The position numbers were made by a program, and so were the translations under genes. Below are positions 31,700 to 43,090 of a stretch of DNA of 64,000 nt, in pieces. The stretch's first letter is position 1. Every line of letters starts with the position of its first letter. The DNA lies in contig NW_027192204.1 of NCBI RefSeq assembly GCF_041956535.1, forward strand, positions 71,069 through 135,068, written 5' to 3'. This DNA comes from Calcarisporiella thermophila CBS 279.70. Taxonomy: Eukaryota; Calcarisporiellomycota. The notes under the pieces were generated by a model that saw only the letters and a list, made by a program, of their open reading frames with translations, was not told the origin of the DNA and ran no database searches.

Positions 31700-34319
31700 A
31701 TGGCGCCTATAACGCTCAAGATCAAAGGCAAGGAATCCTTCTCGTCCTTCTCCAAATTCGACTCGGAGGAGGATCTCTCCAAGACATGGCGGGTGTGCAC
31801 CAAGGTCAAGGATTCGCTGGAGAACGGCAGCCGGCTGGAGAACCTCAGCTGGCGGCTGTGGTTCCGCCATCATCTGCATGGCGGCGACTCCGCCGACAAG
31901 GCCAAGTTCCGCAAGCTCTCGCAGGCCACCACCGAGAAGCTGGACATCGAGCCGCCCGTGAGCCGCCGCTCCTCCGTCGAGCGCACGGATCCCGCCACCT
32001 CCGCCCCCACGGATGCCACCAGGCGGGACCACGAATCGTGCGCATCCGAGCCGATCACCCCGGCCTACTCCAACCCGACCAGCCCGCCCTCCCCCAAGCT
32101 CCAGGCCGCCCCCAGCAGGCAGGCCAACCCGCCCCGCCCATCCTCACACGCCCCCGCCGCATCCGCGGGAACTTCCGCCGCATCCATCCCCGCAGCGGCC
32201 CCCGCCTCCAGCGCCGACGCCGCCGACGACGACGCTATGTGGATGGCCGGCCACCAGCGCAGCTCGCTCCCCTCCGGACAGGTGTTCCTCCTCCCGCAGT
32301 ACACGTCGGACCAGTCGGCGGATCAGGTGGTGGAGCTCGACGATATCTTCATGGGCAGCACCTATGGCGGCTACCGCAGCTCGGACTCGGCCGCGTTCAT
32401 GCCGCTTCCCCTCGACGACCTGCTCGCCACGGTCAACTCCGTCGACTGGGACCAAACAAGCCCCCTTGCCCTCTCCCCCAACCACGCCGCCCTGCCCATG
32501 AGCGCATTCTCGTCCCAGCAGGGCTCTCCCCAGCTCAACGCCCCCGCCGAGTGGTCCCAGCCCCAGCAACCGCAGCAGCAGCCCCAGCAACAGCCACCGC
32601 GGCCCCCCGAGACCATGGCCATGGACGCCTCCCACCTGTCGCACCTCTCGCAGCAGGTCGGCTTCCAGAGCTTCCCGTTTGCGGGCGCCGCCCTCCCCAT
32701 GAGCGTCTCGCTCTCCGACCCTCCCCGTGCTATCCCGTTTGCAAGCTTGCAGGTTCAAGATGGAACGAGCACGGTCGCGAACCCCGGCCTGTCCATGGCC
32801 TCGGCCGCTGCCGCCGCCCTGCCCCAGCCTCAAGGCGCGGGAGAGCCTATGCTCGTCGACGCCTCGGACTACTCCTACCTCTCGCCCAACGGCTTCACCC
32901 ACTCGGCCCCCCCACCCCACCGCGACCAACTTTGCCCAGAACTCCTACTTCGTGCCAAGGGAGCCCGGCCGGAGACAAACCGCCTCCGCCTCCTCCTCGC
33001 CCTCCTCCGGCCCAACCCCCGCCCACCCGCCCGCAACCTCGGCCGCCCCCAACCCCTCCTCCCTGGCGTCGAACCCAAAGGCCGCCTTCTCCTACCCGGC
33101 CGCCCCCGTACAAAACCGCTCAAGCCAGCAGAAGCAGCTCAAACAAAAAACCAGCGTCTCGCCCGCCACAAAGCCGCCGATCTCGGCCAAGAAGCAATCA
33201 ACCAGCTCGCTTCCCGCCGCCGCTGCCGCCAATTCCCCCTCCTCCTCGTCTCCATCCTCTTCCTCCCTGTCCACCCCCGTCGTCTCCTCTCCCGCTGCTG
33301 CCCGGCCACCCTCAGCGGCTGCGTCGTCCATATCCTCGTCCTACCCCACCCCCGCCGCCGCTGCCACCGCCTCCTCCTCCTCCTCCTCCTCCTCCCACGA
33401 ACCTCCCTGCCCCAAACCCGCTGCCTACAACAGCCAAACCAAGCTCCAGTGCGCAAACTGTGGTGTGACCCAAACCCCCTCTGGCGCCGCTCGTCGAACG
33501 ACGAGCTTCTCTGCAACGCTTGTGGCCTATATTTCAAGCTTCACCACGTGGCTCGTCCCAAGACGCTCCGCCCCCACCCCCAGCGCAAGGATGGTAAGCC
33601 CGAGGAGGAGATGCCGCAGCCCGAGTGCGCCAATTGCGGAACCACCACGACCCCGCTTTGGCGGCGCAATGGAATGGGCGCCACCCTGTGCAATGCCTGC
33701 GGTCTATAGTAAGTCCATTGGCCTTTCGAACAGATGCTTACTCCCTTTTAATTATTGTCTTTTTTTTTCTTGAATTTCATTTAGCTTCAAGTTACATCAC
33801 GAAAACCGGCCATTGTCTATGAAGACGGACGTGATCAAGAAGCGCCAGCGGAATGACACCCCCTCCGCCAACGGTGGGTCTCGGAAAGGTAAAAAGCAGC
33901 GCATCGACGCCAGCTCTCAACCCCAGACACCGCAGCCTCCGCCTTCTCAGTTGCAGCAGCAGAAACCACCACCGCAGCCACCACAATCCCAGTCACTGCA
34001 TTCACAAGCCCCCTCTTCAACCACCCTCTCCGCTGGGCTTATCTCCACCAACCCCTCTGGCTTATCAAGTAGTACCGGGGCGAGTGGCAATTCAGCCCAA
34101 AGCCTTGGATTGGGAGGCTTCGCGAGCGCCGAGCAGTCCTCTGCCCCGTCCTCCTCCTCCCTCTCGCAAACGGCTCAAAATGCAATGCCTCGTATCGGTC
34201 TAGGGACAATAGGGGCCGTGGCCAACGCTCTCGGCTCCTCGCTTAACAATAGGCCGGTGCCTTCACCCGTTTACCTCCAGCAGCATGGGATGGCCACCCA
34301 ATTTCCAGAATATCGATGA
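31700..34319 (+). CDS. GATA zinc-finger transcription factor with two fingers (areA/nit-2-like), frame disrupted in assembly
   Basis: Exon 1 31700-33708, exon 2 33785-34319, about 847 residues. The N-terminal block (SFSKFDSEEDLSKTWRVC, LENLSWRLWF) is the DUF1752 domain of fungal nitrogen-regulatory GATA factors. Two 17-residue-loop GATA fingers (CANC/CNAC, both with TPLWRR) lie about 40 residues apart; the second continues over the intron into FKLHHENRPLSMK and a KKRQR basic tail. The middle is Ser/Pro/Gln/Ala-rich. The best frame shifts +1 at the C-run 32908-32914 and back at the C-run 33475-33479, inside finger 1. With one C fewer at the first and one more at the second, the whole protein and finger 1 become continuous, so these are probably assembly errors. 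Two closely spaced complete fingers are unlike single-finger AreA and unlike SreA, which has a Cys-rich link. Confidence 0.85.
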
Positions 34320-34940
34320 TTTCTTCCATCATATCCTTGCCATTTGACGTATTTTTTATTTTCTCGTGTCCTTTTTTTTTCTTAGTACTTTTGTTTTATA
34401 ATTATCATTACTTTTTTTATCTGCTACTTGTTTCAGAAAAAAACACCTCTTTATGCTTATACGAGAATTCCAAGCTTCCCTTTTTATATGTGTTCCTTTT
34501 TTATTTCATCCTTCTTATCTATTATTTTGCCCTGGTTTTTTATTCTTGTCACGTAAAATTTCAAATATCGAGCAACGATTTATTTCTTACTGTAAATTTC
34601 TCCTTGTCGTGACCCCCTCCCCCCCCCACCCTATTTCTATCTATTTCTACTGCTTTTTTCCCACTCACTTTTTTTTTTCCTTTCTTGCTATGTTGTATTT
34701 CTCTTTTTTTTTTTCTTCTCTATTTTATCCATAATAATAAGAGCATTGTTTGATGGGGAAAACGGCCGGGTGCGGTTTCAATGATGACAATTTATGAGAG
34801 GTGTATGCGCAGTACAAATAGAACAAGAAACACAGAAGAAAAATAAACTTGAAATAGATTCGCCGGATGGCCTCCCTCTCTCTCCTCCGCCCTTCATGGT
34901 TCCCCACTCCTCCCCCTCCCCCTCTCCTCCCCAGCCACGG
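34320..34940. other. Intergenic between convergent genes
   Basis: T-rich 3' flank of the GATA gene and 3' flank of GID9. Many T-runs; no gene recognised. Confidence 0.5.
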
Positions 34941-36298
34941 TTATGAAATAAACAGCTTCCTGGCCTGTGTGAACTCGAACGTGTCTCCCGTGCGCGGACA
35001 TCGCACCATGCCTCCGTTGCGGGCCGCCATCTCCTTGAGCGACCGCATCGAATACACGTATCCGTTGGGGAGCGTCATGGGGGGATTGTCCTCGTTCATG
35101 ATGGCCCCGCTGATCCGGCACACCAGCGTCGAGTTGACGTGGTGGCTTAGGGGAAGCTTCTCGGCGAGCGCGCCCAGCTCGGGCGAGCACACGGGGCAGC
35201 TCACGCTCTTGTTGGCCGGCTGCGAGCAGAAGGGGGTCTTCAGGGCCGACAGGCCGGCCTGCAGGGAGAGCTCGAGGAGGGGCTGGGGGGTCAGGGAGTG
35301 GAGGGCGAAGCAGTCGCGCCAGAACTGGGCGTTGAGCTCCTCCCAGCGTGAGGCGTCGTAGAGCCGCTTGTAGGGCGGGCACTGGGTGGTGGCGGGAAAC
35401 GCCATCAACGCGGTGGCCTGCTGGATCTCCCGCAGGTGCGTGTCCGACCACGGGGCCAGGTGTTTGCGGGCATACGCGATGGCTTCGGGAAGCTTTCGCG
35501 TCCGCACCAGCTCTATGTATTCCTGCAGCCGCAGCTGGAACTCCAGCGTGCTCTTCATCTTCCTCAGGCTGCTCTTGTTCTCGCTACACCACTGCAGCGC
35601 CTCCGTGCAGCTTCTCCTCGCGATGAGGGCCTCTTCGACCTTCTTCGACTGAAGGAACAGCTCAATGTCCACCAGCGCCTCTATGTTTTCGTCCTGCGCC
35701 AGCTTTTGCGCACTCTCCTTGTATCCTCGGCGCAGCATGTAGTCGACAAGGACGCGGTTCAGGCGAGTGCGGCTCCACCGCGAATACTCGGGGGAATTCA
35801 CCGTGGCTATGGTGGTGAGCTCCTGCAGGCGATCCAACCGCACTTTACAGCGCGAGGTATAAGTGGCCTCCTCCGTCTTCACCTCATTGAGCTATCGATC
35901 ACATGGAAAAAAAATAGGATCTTAGCTGTCTACGACCACAGAGGCTAAAAAAAAAGGCAATTTTCGATCCCTACTTTGCGCTTCAGTCCTTGAAGCCGCA
36001 TCACCATCGTGTCAATGGCCTTGGCGGCATCTTCCTTGGTAAGGGCATCCTGCGTTGCACGCTGTACTAGTTCTTGTGCATTCGAGCTCAAGTGGCCAAA
36101 TTCCTTCTCAAAATGGCGCTGCGAGGTTCTTAGCGTCTTACGGATCTGCTCAAATGGTGCCTACGAAAGGGTGAAAAAATAAAAGAGATCAGAGGGGGAG
36201 GGGAGGGGAGAATGAGGCATCGCGAGCCGGGAAAAAATGCTGACCTTGATAAATGGTTGCTCTAGGGAGATTATATGATCGTGATTTATTTTATTCAT
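34941..36298 (-). CDS. FYV10: GID9/Fyv10 (MAEA-type) subunit of the GID/CTLH ubiquitin ligase
   Basis: Exons 36298-36245, 36160-35975 and 35891-34941 give 396 residues. The short first exon encodes SLEQPFIK, joining APFEQIRKTLRTSQRHFEKEF of exon 2, the conserved N-terminal helix. LisH (LNRVLVDYMLRRGYKESAQKLA), CTLH (VEEALIARRSCTEALQWCSEN) and CRA regions follow in order. The C-terminus has the degenerate RING: CPVC, H-x-N, C-R-I, MTLPNGYVYS and CPRTGDTFEF. With Gid2 it forms the catalytic RING pair that ubiquitinates gluconeogenic enzymes on return to glucose. Length and domain order are normal. The nitrilase lies divergent across the assembly gap. Confidence 0.95.
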
Positions 36299-36526
36299 CT
36301 CTAAGCGAATTGAAATGGGAACCGCAGACTTCGTCTGCCCAACAATATAAGGGAAGGTCTTGGGATTTTCCCGTGATCAGGGTGTGGCTTGTTGGAGACC
36401 GGAGCTTGAAAGCGCTCCTTGCGGGCAAGCGATCAGTGCTGGCCGTGAATCATGTTGAGTCCCTTTGCGCTCGCGCTTAAATAGAGTTCCTCCTCGGGTC
36501 AACCTTCTCTCCCCCATTTTCCCTCC

Positions 36527-36528
<2 letters not shown>

Positions 36529-36557
<29 letters not shown>
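36529..36557. repeat. (CT)n microsatellite, left flank of gap
   Basis: About 14 CT units, followed by CGT and then the N run. The 22 bases before it nearly repeat those before the second CT tract at the other side of the gap. Confidence 0.9.
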
Positions 36558-36559
36558 GT

Positions 36560-37250
36560 NNNNNNNNNNNNNNNNNNNNNNNNNNNNNNNNNNNNNNNNN
36601 NNNNNNNNNNNNNNNNNNNNNNNNNNNNNNNNNNNNNNNNNNNNNNNNNNNNNNNNNNNNNNNNNNNNNNNNNNNNNNNNNNNNNNNNNNNNNNNNNNNN
36701 NNNNNNNNNNNNNNNNNNNNNNNNNNNNNNNNNNNNNNNNNNNNNNNNNNNNNNNNNNNNNNNNNNNNNNNNNNNNNNNNNNNNNNNNNNNNNNNNNNNN
36801 NNNNNNNNNNNNNNNNNNNNNNNNNNNNNNNNNNNNNNNNNNNNNNNNNNNNNNNNNNNNNNNNNNNNNNNNNNNNNNNNNNNNNNNNNNNNNNNNNNNN
36901 NNNNNNNNNNNNNNNNNNNNNNNNNNNNNNNNNNNNNNNNNNNNNNNNNNNNNNNNNNNNNNNNNNNNNNNNNNNNNNNNNNNNNNNNNNNNNNNNNNNN
37001 NNNNNNNNNNNNNNNNNNNNNNNNNNNNNNNNNNNNNNNNNNNNNNNNNNNNNNNNNNNNNNNNNNNNNNNNNNNNNNNNNNNNNNNNNNNNNNNNNNNN
37101 NNNNNNNNNNNNNNNNNNNNNNNNNNNNNNNNNNNNNNNNNNNNNNNNNNNNNNNNNNNNNNNNNNNNNNNNNNNNNNNNNNNNNNNNNNNNNNNNNNNN
37201 NNNNNNNNNNNNNNNNNNNNNNNNNNNNNNNNNNNNNNNNNNNNNNNNNN
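36560..37250. other. Assembly gap (691 N)
   Basis: All N. Open frames computed across it are artefacts. It covers the region between the divergent GID9 and nitrilase genes and so hides part of their promoters. Confidence 0.99.
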
Positions 37251-37268
37251 TCTCCCCACTTTCCTTCC

Positions 37269-37270
<2 letters not shown>

Positions 37271-37299
<29 letters not shown>
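37271..37299. repeat. (CT)n microsatellite, right flank of gap
   Basis: About 14 CT units ending in CGTG directly before the nitrilase ATG at 37303, so it forms the immediate leader of that gene. Confidence 0.9.
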
Positions 37300-37302
<3 letters not shown>

Positions 37303-37303
<1 letters not shown>

Positions 37304-38332
37304 TGCCCAACATCTTACGCGCCGCAGTAGTTCAAACCTCCTCCGTCTATTTCAACACCCCCAAGACGCTCGCCAGACTTGCTTCTTTGGCCGCAGAGGC
37401 GAAGTCGAAGGGCGCGCAACTAGTCGTCTTCCCCGAGGGGTTCATTGGCGGCTATCCCCGCGGGTCCATATTCGGAACCTATCTCGGGAATCGTCAAGAA
37501 TCTGGACGCGATGAGTTCAAGCGCTACTTCAATGCCGCGATTGCGGTGCCTGGCCCTGAAATCAAGGAATTGGAGAGGATTGCTAGCGAAAATAACCTGT
37601 TCCTGGTGGTCGGGGTGATTGAGAGGGGAGGAAGTACGCTCTACTGCACCATTGTGTACGTGGATCCGGTCGATGGGTATCTTGCCAAACATCGCAAGGT
37701 ACGATTGCGCAAATATAGGCCAACCTGCTAGGTGTGCTAATGCTTCTCTCTCCCTCTCTCCATAGCTGATGCCAACCGCCACAGAGCGGATCCTATGGGG
37801 CATGGGGGACGGCTCGACCATGCCCGTCCTCGAAATCGAGTTCATCAAGGAGCAAGCGCATCCGGTGACTGCCAAAATTGGCGGCGCCATCTGCTGGGAG
37901 AACTACATGCCCCTTCTCCGGTACTTCTTGTACTCAAAGGGAACGCAAATCTACTGTGCTCCCACCGCGGACGGGCGCGACCGCTGGGTGCAGAGCATGC
38001 AGCACATTGCCACCGAGGGCCGCTGCTTCGTTCTCGGCTGCAATCAGTTCAACCGTCAGTCCGACTTTCCCGAAGACCACCCGATCATCGACGGCGACCC
38101 ACACAACCCCGATCATATCATGTCCTCGGGGGGTAGCGTGATTGTTTCGCCGCTGGGCGAAATCCTGGCGGGTCCCCTGCGTGGCGAGCAAGGGATCCTG
38201 GTGGCCGACCTGGACCTTGACGAGATCGTTCGGGCCAAGTTCGAGTTCGACGTGGTTGGGCACTACTCGCGACCAGACGTGTTCACGCTCGAGGTCAATG
38301 AGAAGCCCCACGAGAATGTTCGGTCGAAATGA
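37303..38332 (+). CDS. Nitrilase (aliphatic/aromatic nitrilase branch)
   Basis: Exons 37303-37698 and 37766-38332 give 320 residues, normal for nitrilases. The catalytic triad is complete: Glu45 in [10 protein letters not shown], Lys132 in HRK-LMPT (spanning the intron), Cys175 in ICWENYMPL. The conserved [23 protein letters not shown] and [12 protein letters not shown] blocks are those of true nitrilases and cyanide-hydratase relatives, not of amidases. It hydrolyses an organic nitrile to acid and ammonia; the substrate is not readable. No signal peptide: cytosolic. The start follows a (CT)n tract with only four bases between. Confidence 0.94.
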
Positions 38333-38735
38333 CCATCGCGCCGCCCTCCCCCCCATCAGCGAAGGGGAGGAGCAGTCTGCGGCTCCGCCACCCCCTTTCT
38401 CCCTGTCTTGTTGCCGGATTTATCGCCTCTTTCGTCATGCATTCTATTTTGTGGCTGAAGGATTTTTTCGATTCGAAAGTGTGAAATTATGGTCGATTCT
38501 TGAGCATTTTTTCTTGTTTGCGAAATTGAAAATCCCCTTCCCCGCGCTAAGGTTGTGTCTAGTCATTCACGATTGGGCTTGTTATCTTATACAATAAATA
38601 TAATCTGCCTCCATTTTCTCGTGCTCCACCACGACCCTCATCCACCGGAAACTTCATCCCTCTTCTCTTTGCAGAATCGGAGGTGAGGTTGCCCGGGACT
38701 GATCCTCAACCCATTGATAAAGCCAAGGAAGAGCT
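38333..38735 (+). other. Intergenic, nitrilase 3' flank and PGAP1 promoter
   Basis: Short spacer between two plus-strand genes; T-rich in its middle. No gene recognised. Confidence 0.45.
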
Positions 38736-41700
38736 ATGGATGAGGACGAAACTCTCCCCCCCGATGACGCTTCATCCGCTGGATTACTCCCCCCGGCAAT
38801 AGCTCCGCCGGCCTTATACCCTTCACCTGATGCCGCCCTTTCCTTGCCCTCTCCACCCGGCACATCGCCCTCGACCCCCACATCCCTCGGAGGTAATGAG
38901 GGCGATGTCTGTTCATCCTGCCTCGCCCTAGGTACAAAGAAGCGCAAACCCCCCGGCGAGAAGGGCGCAATAGACACTCCGCTTATAACCCCGATTTCAT
39001 CGTCATCGCCTTCATTCTCCCCCTCCATGTCGCAACCGTCGGATACCCCAATGTCGCATCCATTATCATCCACTAATCACAGCAACCTCAAACGAGCACA
39101 CGAGTTCAAACTATTTAATACACGAAACCATAGAAGGATATCACGTACAAAATTGGTAGCCACTCTGCTCATCCTTGCCGCCGGGACCCTCGCTCTACTC
39201 GCCGTGATCCTCGACTCCTTCCTGCACCATCTTCGCGATCGGGAAGGATGCGCATCCTCCTATATGCGTCCGAGATACATACGACAGGCAGAGTTCGACA
39301 GCGAGCGGACGCGATTCGCGGGGAAATATACACTGTATTTATATCGTGAAAGTGGGTACGATGTGGGGGATGAGGTAGGGGCTTTTCGCTTTGCAATTTC
39401 TTTCTTTACCCATGTATACATATGCGTGTCCATTTTGGTTGGTAGCCTTCGGGGATCCCTGTTTTATTTATTCCGGGAAACGCTGGCAGCTACAAGCAGA
39501 TGCGTTCCATTGCTGCGGAAGCCGCCATCCATTTTTTCCAGTTGGCGGGAGAGCATAAGGAGGCTCAGGAGAGTGAGCTCCTGAACCTGGACTTTTTCAC
39601 GGGTGAGCCTACTTAAATCTTCCATAGGAATGAATACCGGTCTCAACGCCCTTCTTTTCCCTTTAGTGGATTTCAACGAGGAGCTGACGGCGTTCCACGG
39701 GAACTCGCTTTTGGAACAGGCAGAATACCTAAATGACGCGATCCAATACATCCTCACGCAATACCCCCAGGGTCGCAGAGCCAGCTTGGCGAATCGCGTG
39801 CTACCCGACCCGACCTCCGTCATTGTTGTGGGGCATTCGATGGGGGGGGTGGTTGCGCGCACCATGTTCATCATGCCCAATTTCCAGCCGGGCACGATCA
39901 ACACGCTGCTCACGTTTGCCACCCCGCATCTCCTCCCGCCCGTCACCTTCGACCCCGTCATATCCAAGATATACGCCGAGATCACGCAGTTCTGGCGGAG
40001 AGGATACGAAACGGGCCGCCTTTCGGAGGTGGTGGTGGTGTCGGTGGTGAGCGGGCGGCTGGACGAGATCGTCTCTTCGGACACAGCCAACCTCAATTCG
40101 ATCGTGCCTCCCACCCATGGCTTCACCGTGTTCACCTCGGGAGTGCCCAACGTATGGTTGAGCACGGATCATCTGTGCATCCTGTGGTGCAACCAGCTAG
40201 TGCGTGTGGTGGCCAAGGCATTGCTGGACATTTCCGATGCACGCCTCTCGGGCCAAACGAAGCCGGTCGCAGAGAGGGTGGAAATACTTCGAAAGGCGCT
40301 GGTGGATGGACTCGAGGAGGGCTTCAAGCCACCCGAGAGAGCCGGTCATCTCGGTAGGAAGAGGATGTGTTTCGTCGGTGGTAGATCGGCAACTAACCGA
40401 ATTTTCTCTCCTTAGATCGAGCCCGTACCCTGGTCGATTTAAACAAGCTGAGGTACACGCTGGCATCCCCACCCTCCTTCGCAAAAAACCTCTCCACCCC
40501 TCGGGCCACGTTGGACCCGGAATCCCATCTCATCCCAATCCCCTCCACGACCCTCAACTCTTTCTCCCTCTTGACGGATCAGCCGCTTGGCTCGAGGTTC
40601 GACGTCCTCTTGTGTGAAGCCATGGACGCTCTCCTGCCTCTAGATCGCCTCCTCTGTGTATCCGTATCCGCGCATGCGATCCCTGTCCCAGCCTCCTCCG
40701 CACGCGAAGAAGTGGCCTTCTCGGGACGAACTTTCCAGCTGGTTGAGATGAGTACAGGAGAGATGCACGACTTTCAGTATGTGGTCTGGATGGATCGGGG
40801 CGGCCCTGAGAGCGTGTCCGGGTTTGTCGTGGCGGAATTTTTCAACTCGGAGGAGAACTCCGTCGTGGACGCGTCCAGCATCAAAGGTATTTTGGAGTCT
40901 CATTTGTATTTGTTAATTTTCCACGGCCCGTAGTAACCTTGGATTCATTTTTCCCTCCACTCTTGCAGACATCCTCACGAGGGGACTCCACGTCGGAAAA
41001 TTTGAGGGGCGCCCGATTTTATCCGCTACTGTCCAAATGCCTGCCCTCGAAGGCGGTCTCCTTGCGTATCGCCTCTCGGTCTCTCAGCATGGTTGCCCGC
41101 CTGATCGTGCTCTTTTCACGCCCCTGGTTCGCCAGTCCATCCCCACCATGCATGAGGTGAAGTACCACGTTAATGTGTCGGAGGTGGATCTCTTGTTTCA
41201 CGGGCCGGCGCCCTACTCCACCTCGCTCCTCGCAAGCTCGGATAAGCGAGGGCTGAAGCTGCGCATTTGGGCAGACCCATCCTGCCCGGGGGGGCTAGAC
41301 GTCCGGGTGAGGCTGAACCTCTACGGGAGCTTGGGTAGGTTGGTCATGCCGTATAGATTGGTGCTCGCCACCTATCCCATGATAATCGTGCTGCTGGTGT
41401 TGCGATGGCTGCTGCGTTCCTATCAGCGCGGAGCGGGGTTCCCGCATTTTGGCGAGGGGATTTATCACGTCCTCAAAAAAACCCTTCCCCTGCTGATCCT
41501 GGTCACTTCTGCCCTCGCCCTGTATCAGGTGTGGCGGCCCTACACGCCCTCGCCCATTAGTGCGCCCCCGCTGTGGCCAGAGACTGCGCACCTGCGCCCT
41601 GCGCTCCACGCGGCGTCTGCCTCCGTCTCGATCCCCCCGCCCTCGTCCCTGCTGAAGCTTCGCAAATTTTCAACCTTTCCGTTCCCCGTCGACGCCTCCA

Positions 41701-42548
41701 TCCACCTCCGTCTGCCCTTGCTCGTGAACTCCGGCCGAGCCTTCTTCGGGACCGAAGAGCTTCTGCTTGGCAACACCGACCCGCTCTTTTGGTGGCTGCC
41801 TGGCTTTTTTCTCTTGATCGCTGCGGGCATCACGGTCGTGCTCTGGGCGGTGGTCGGGGGGCTCCTGCGGCTGGCGGTGCAACTGATGGTGGGGCTAGAG
41901 CTCCTGGGCCTCCCGCCGGTTTGTACACGACTGCGAGCGTCCCCCGGATCGAATGTGGATCGGTTCCAACGCCGACTCGTTGCCACGGTGGTGCTCTTCG
42001 TCCTCGTCGCCACTCTCTTTCCGCACCAGTTTGCCTTTGTGGTGGGGCTCCTCGTTGAAGTGGTCTCGTGCATCCGTGCGGGCATCCAGGCCCACGTCGC
42101 CCCTCATCCCGCGGATCGCCAACGCCACCGCAACCGGTTCCATTACCTGGAGGCGGTGCTCGTCCTGTTGATCGCCATGCTCCCGTTCAATCTGACCGTG
42201 CTCATGGTTTGGATACGCAACCTCTCGGTGCTCTGGCTCGTGCCCTTCTCCTCGGACCACAACCTGCTCTCGGTGGCCCCCGTACTCTTCCACGCGGAGT
42301 TGATGGCCAGCGACAGCGACTGCATGTTTGAGGAGCTGGGGGGGTGGCGGACGCGGTTGCTGATGGAGGCCCTGTGGGCCATCGGGTGTGTCTCGGGGGT
42401 GGTGTTTGGAGTTCGCTATGCGTGGTGGGTGAACTGGGTGAGCGTGGGTGGCGTGCTGTGGTTGTGCTGGCTACACCTTCGGAAGGAGACCCGGGAGATG
42501 AATGGCCGCATCAACGAGTGGGTGAAGCGACGGCGGAAGCGGTCCTGA
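38736..42548 (+). CDS. BST1: GPI inositol-deacylase (PGAP1/Bst1)
   Basis: Exons 38736-39374, 39446-39602, 39667-40353, 40416-40886 and 40969-42548 give about 1177 residues. A Pro/Ser-rich cytosolic N-terminus of about 140 residues precedes one membrane helix, then the lumenal alpha/beta-hydrolase: IPVLFIPGNAGSYKQMRS, the nucleophile Ser323 in VVGHSMGG, FATPH and STDHLCILWCNQ, which holds the catalytic Asp and His. The C-terminal half has several membrane spans (from about residue 800). The enzyme removes the inositol acyl chain from GPI-anchored proteins in the endoplasmic reticulum, needed for their export and quality control. Domain order and length fit the family. The window also encodes the transamidase subunit GPI8, 18 kb away. 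Confidence 0.93.
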
Positions 42549-43090
42549 GAGGTTTGAGAACGCGGGGCGCCCGCTAATGTGCCTTGGCCCGATGGAGAGA
42601 GCCAAGTATAGACTCACGCTTTGCTTTTTTTTTTAAGATTCCTCCTGTTTTCTTATTTTCTTGTGCTTGTCTCCTGTTTGTTTACCTCTTTCTTTTTAAT
42701 GTGTAAATTTTTTTATGTTTTTCAGCCATCTTTTGTTTTTTTTTCTCCTTGTCGCTTTTTCTACCCTCCACCTGTAATATTCATCTACGATGGTTTAATG
42801 GATGGACCATTTGACGCTCCCTCGTACAAGCAGACGCAAACTCCTCTTCATTATGCCACGGGAAATAGAATCAAATAATAGTACAATATTTGTCGACTGA
42901 AAAGGGAAAGCAGATAATAAAAAGAAAAAGCAAAATAAAAACATAAACATGTCGCGCATCAATGCAAGAGAGAATAGCGGAGCGAAGGGGGAGAGAGGGA
43001 AAGGGCGGAATAGAGGAGGGGGAGAGGGAGGAGGAGGAGCAAAACAGCATATAGAATAGAAAATAAAGCAAAAGAAAACAATTCCACCCT
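42549..43090. other. Intergenic between convergent genes
   Basis: T-rich left half (PGAP1 3' flank) and A/G-rich right half (STYX 3' flank). No gene recognised. Confidence 0.5.

Noticed and set aside
31786-33468. 560-codon Pro/Arg-rich ORF overlapping the GATA gene
   Set aside because: Low-complexity shadow of the GATA gene in a GC-rich region; lacks any motif.
36377-37514. Long open frames across the N run on both strands
   Set aside because: They are open only because N codons are not stops; flanks are microsatellite.
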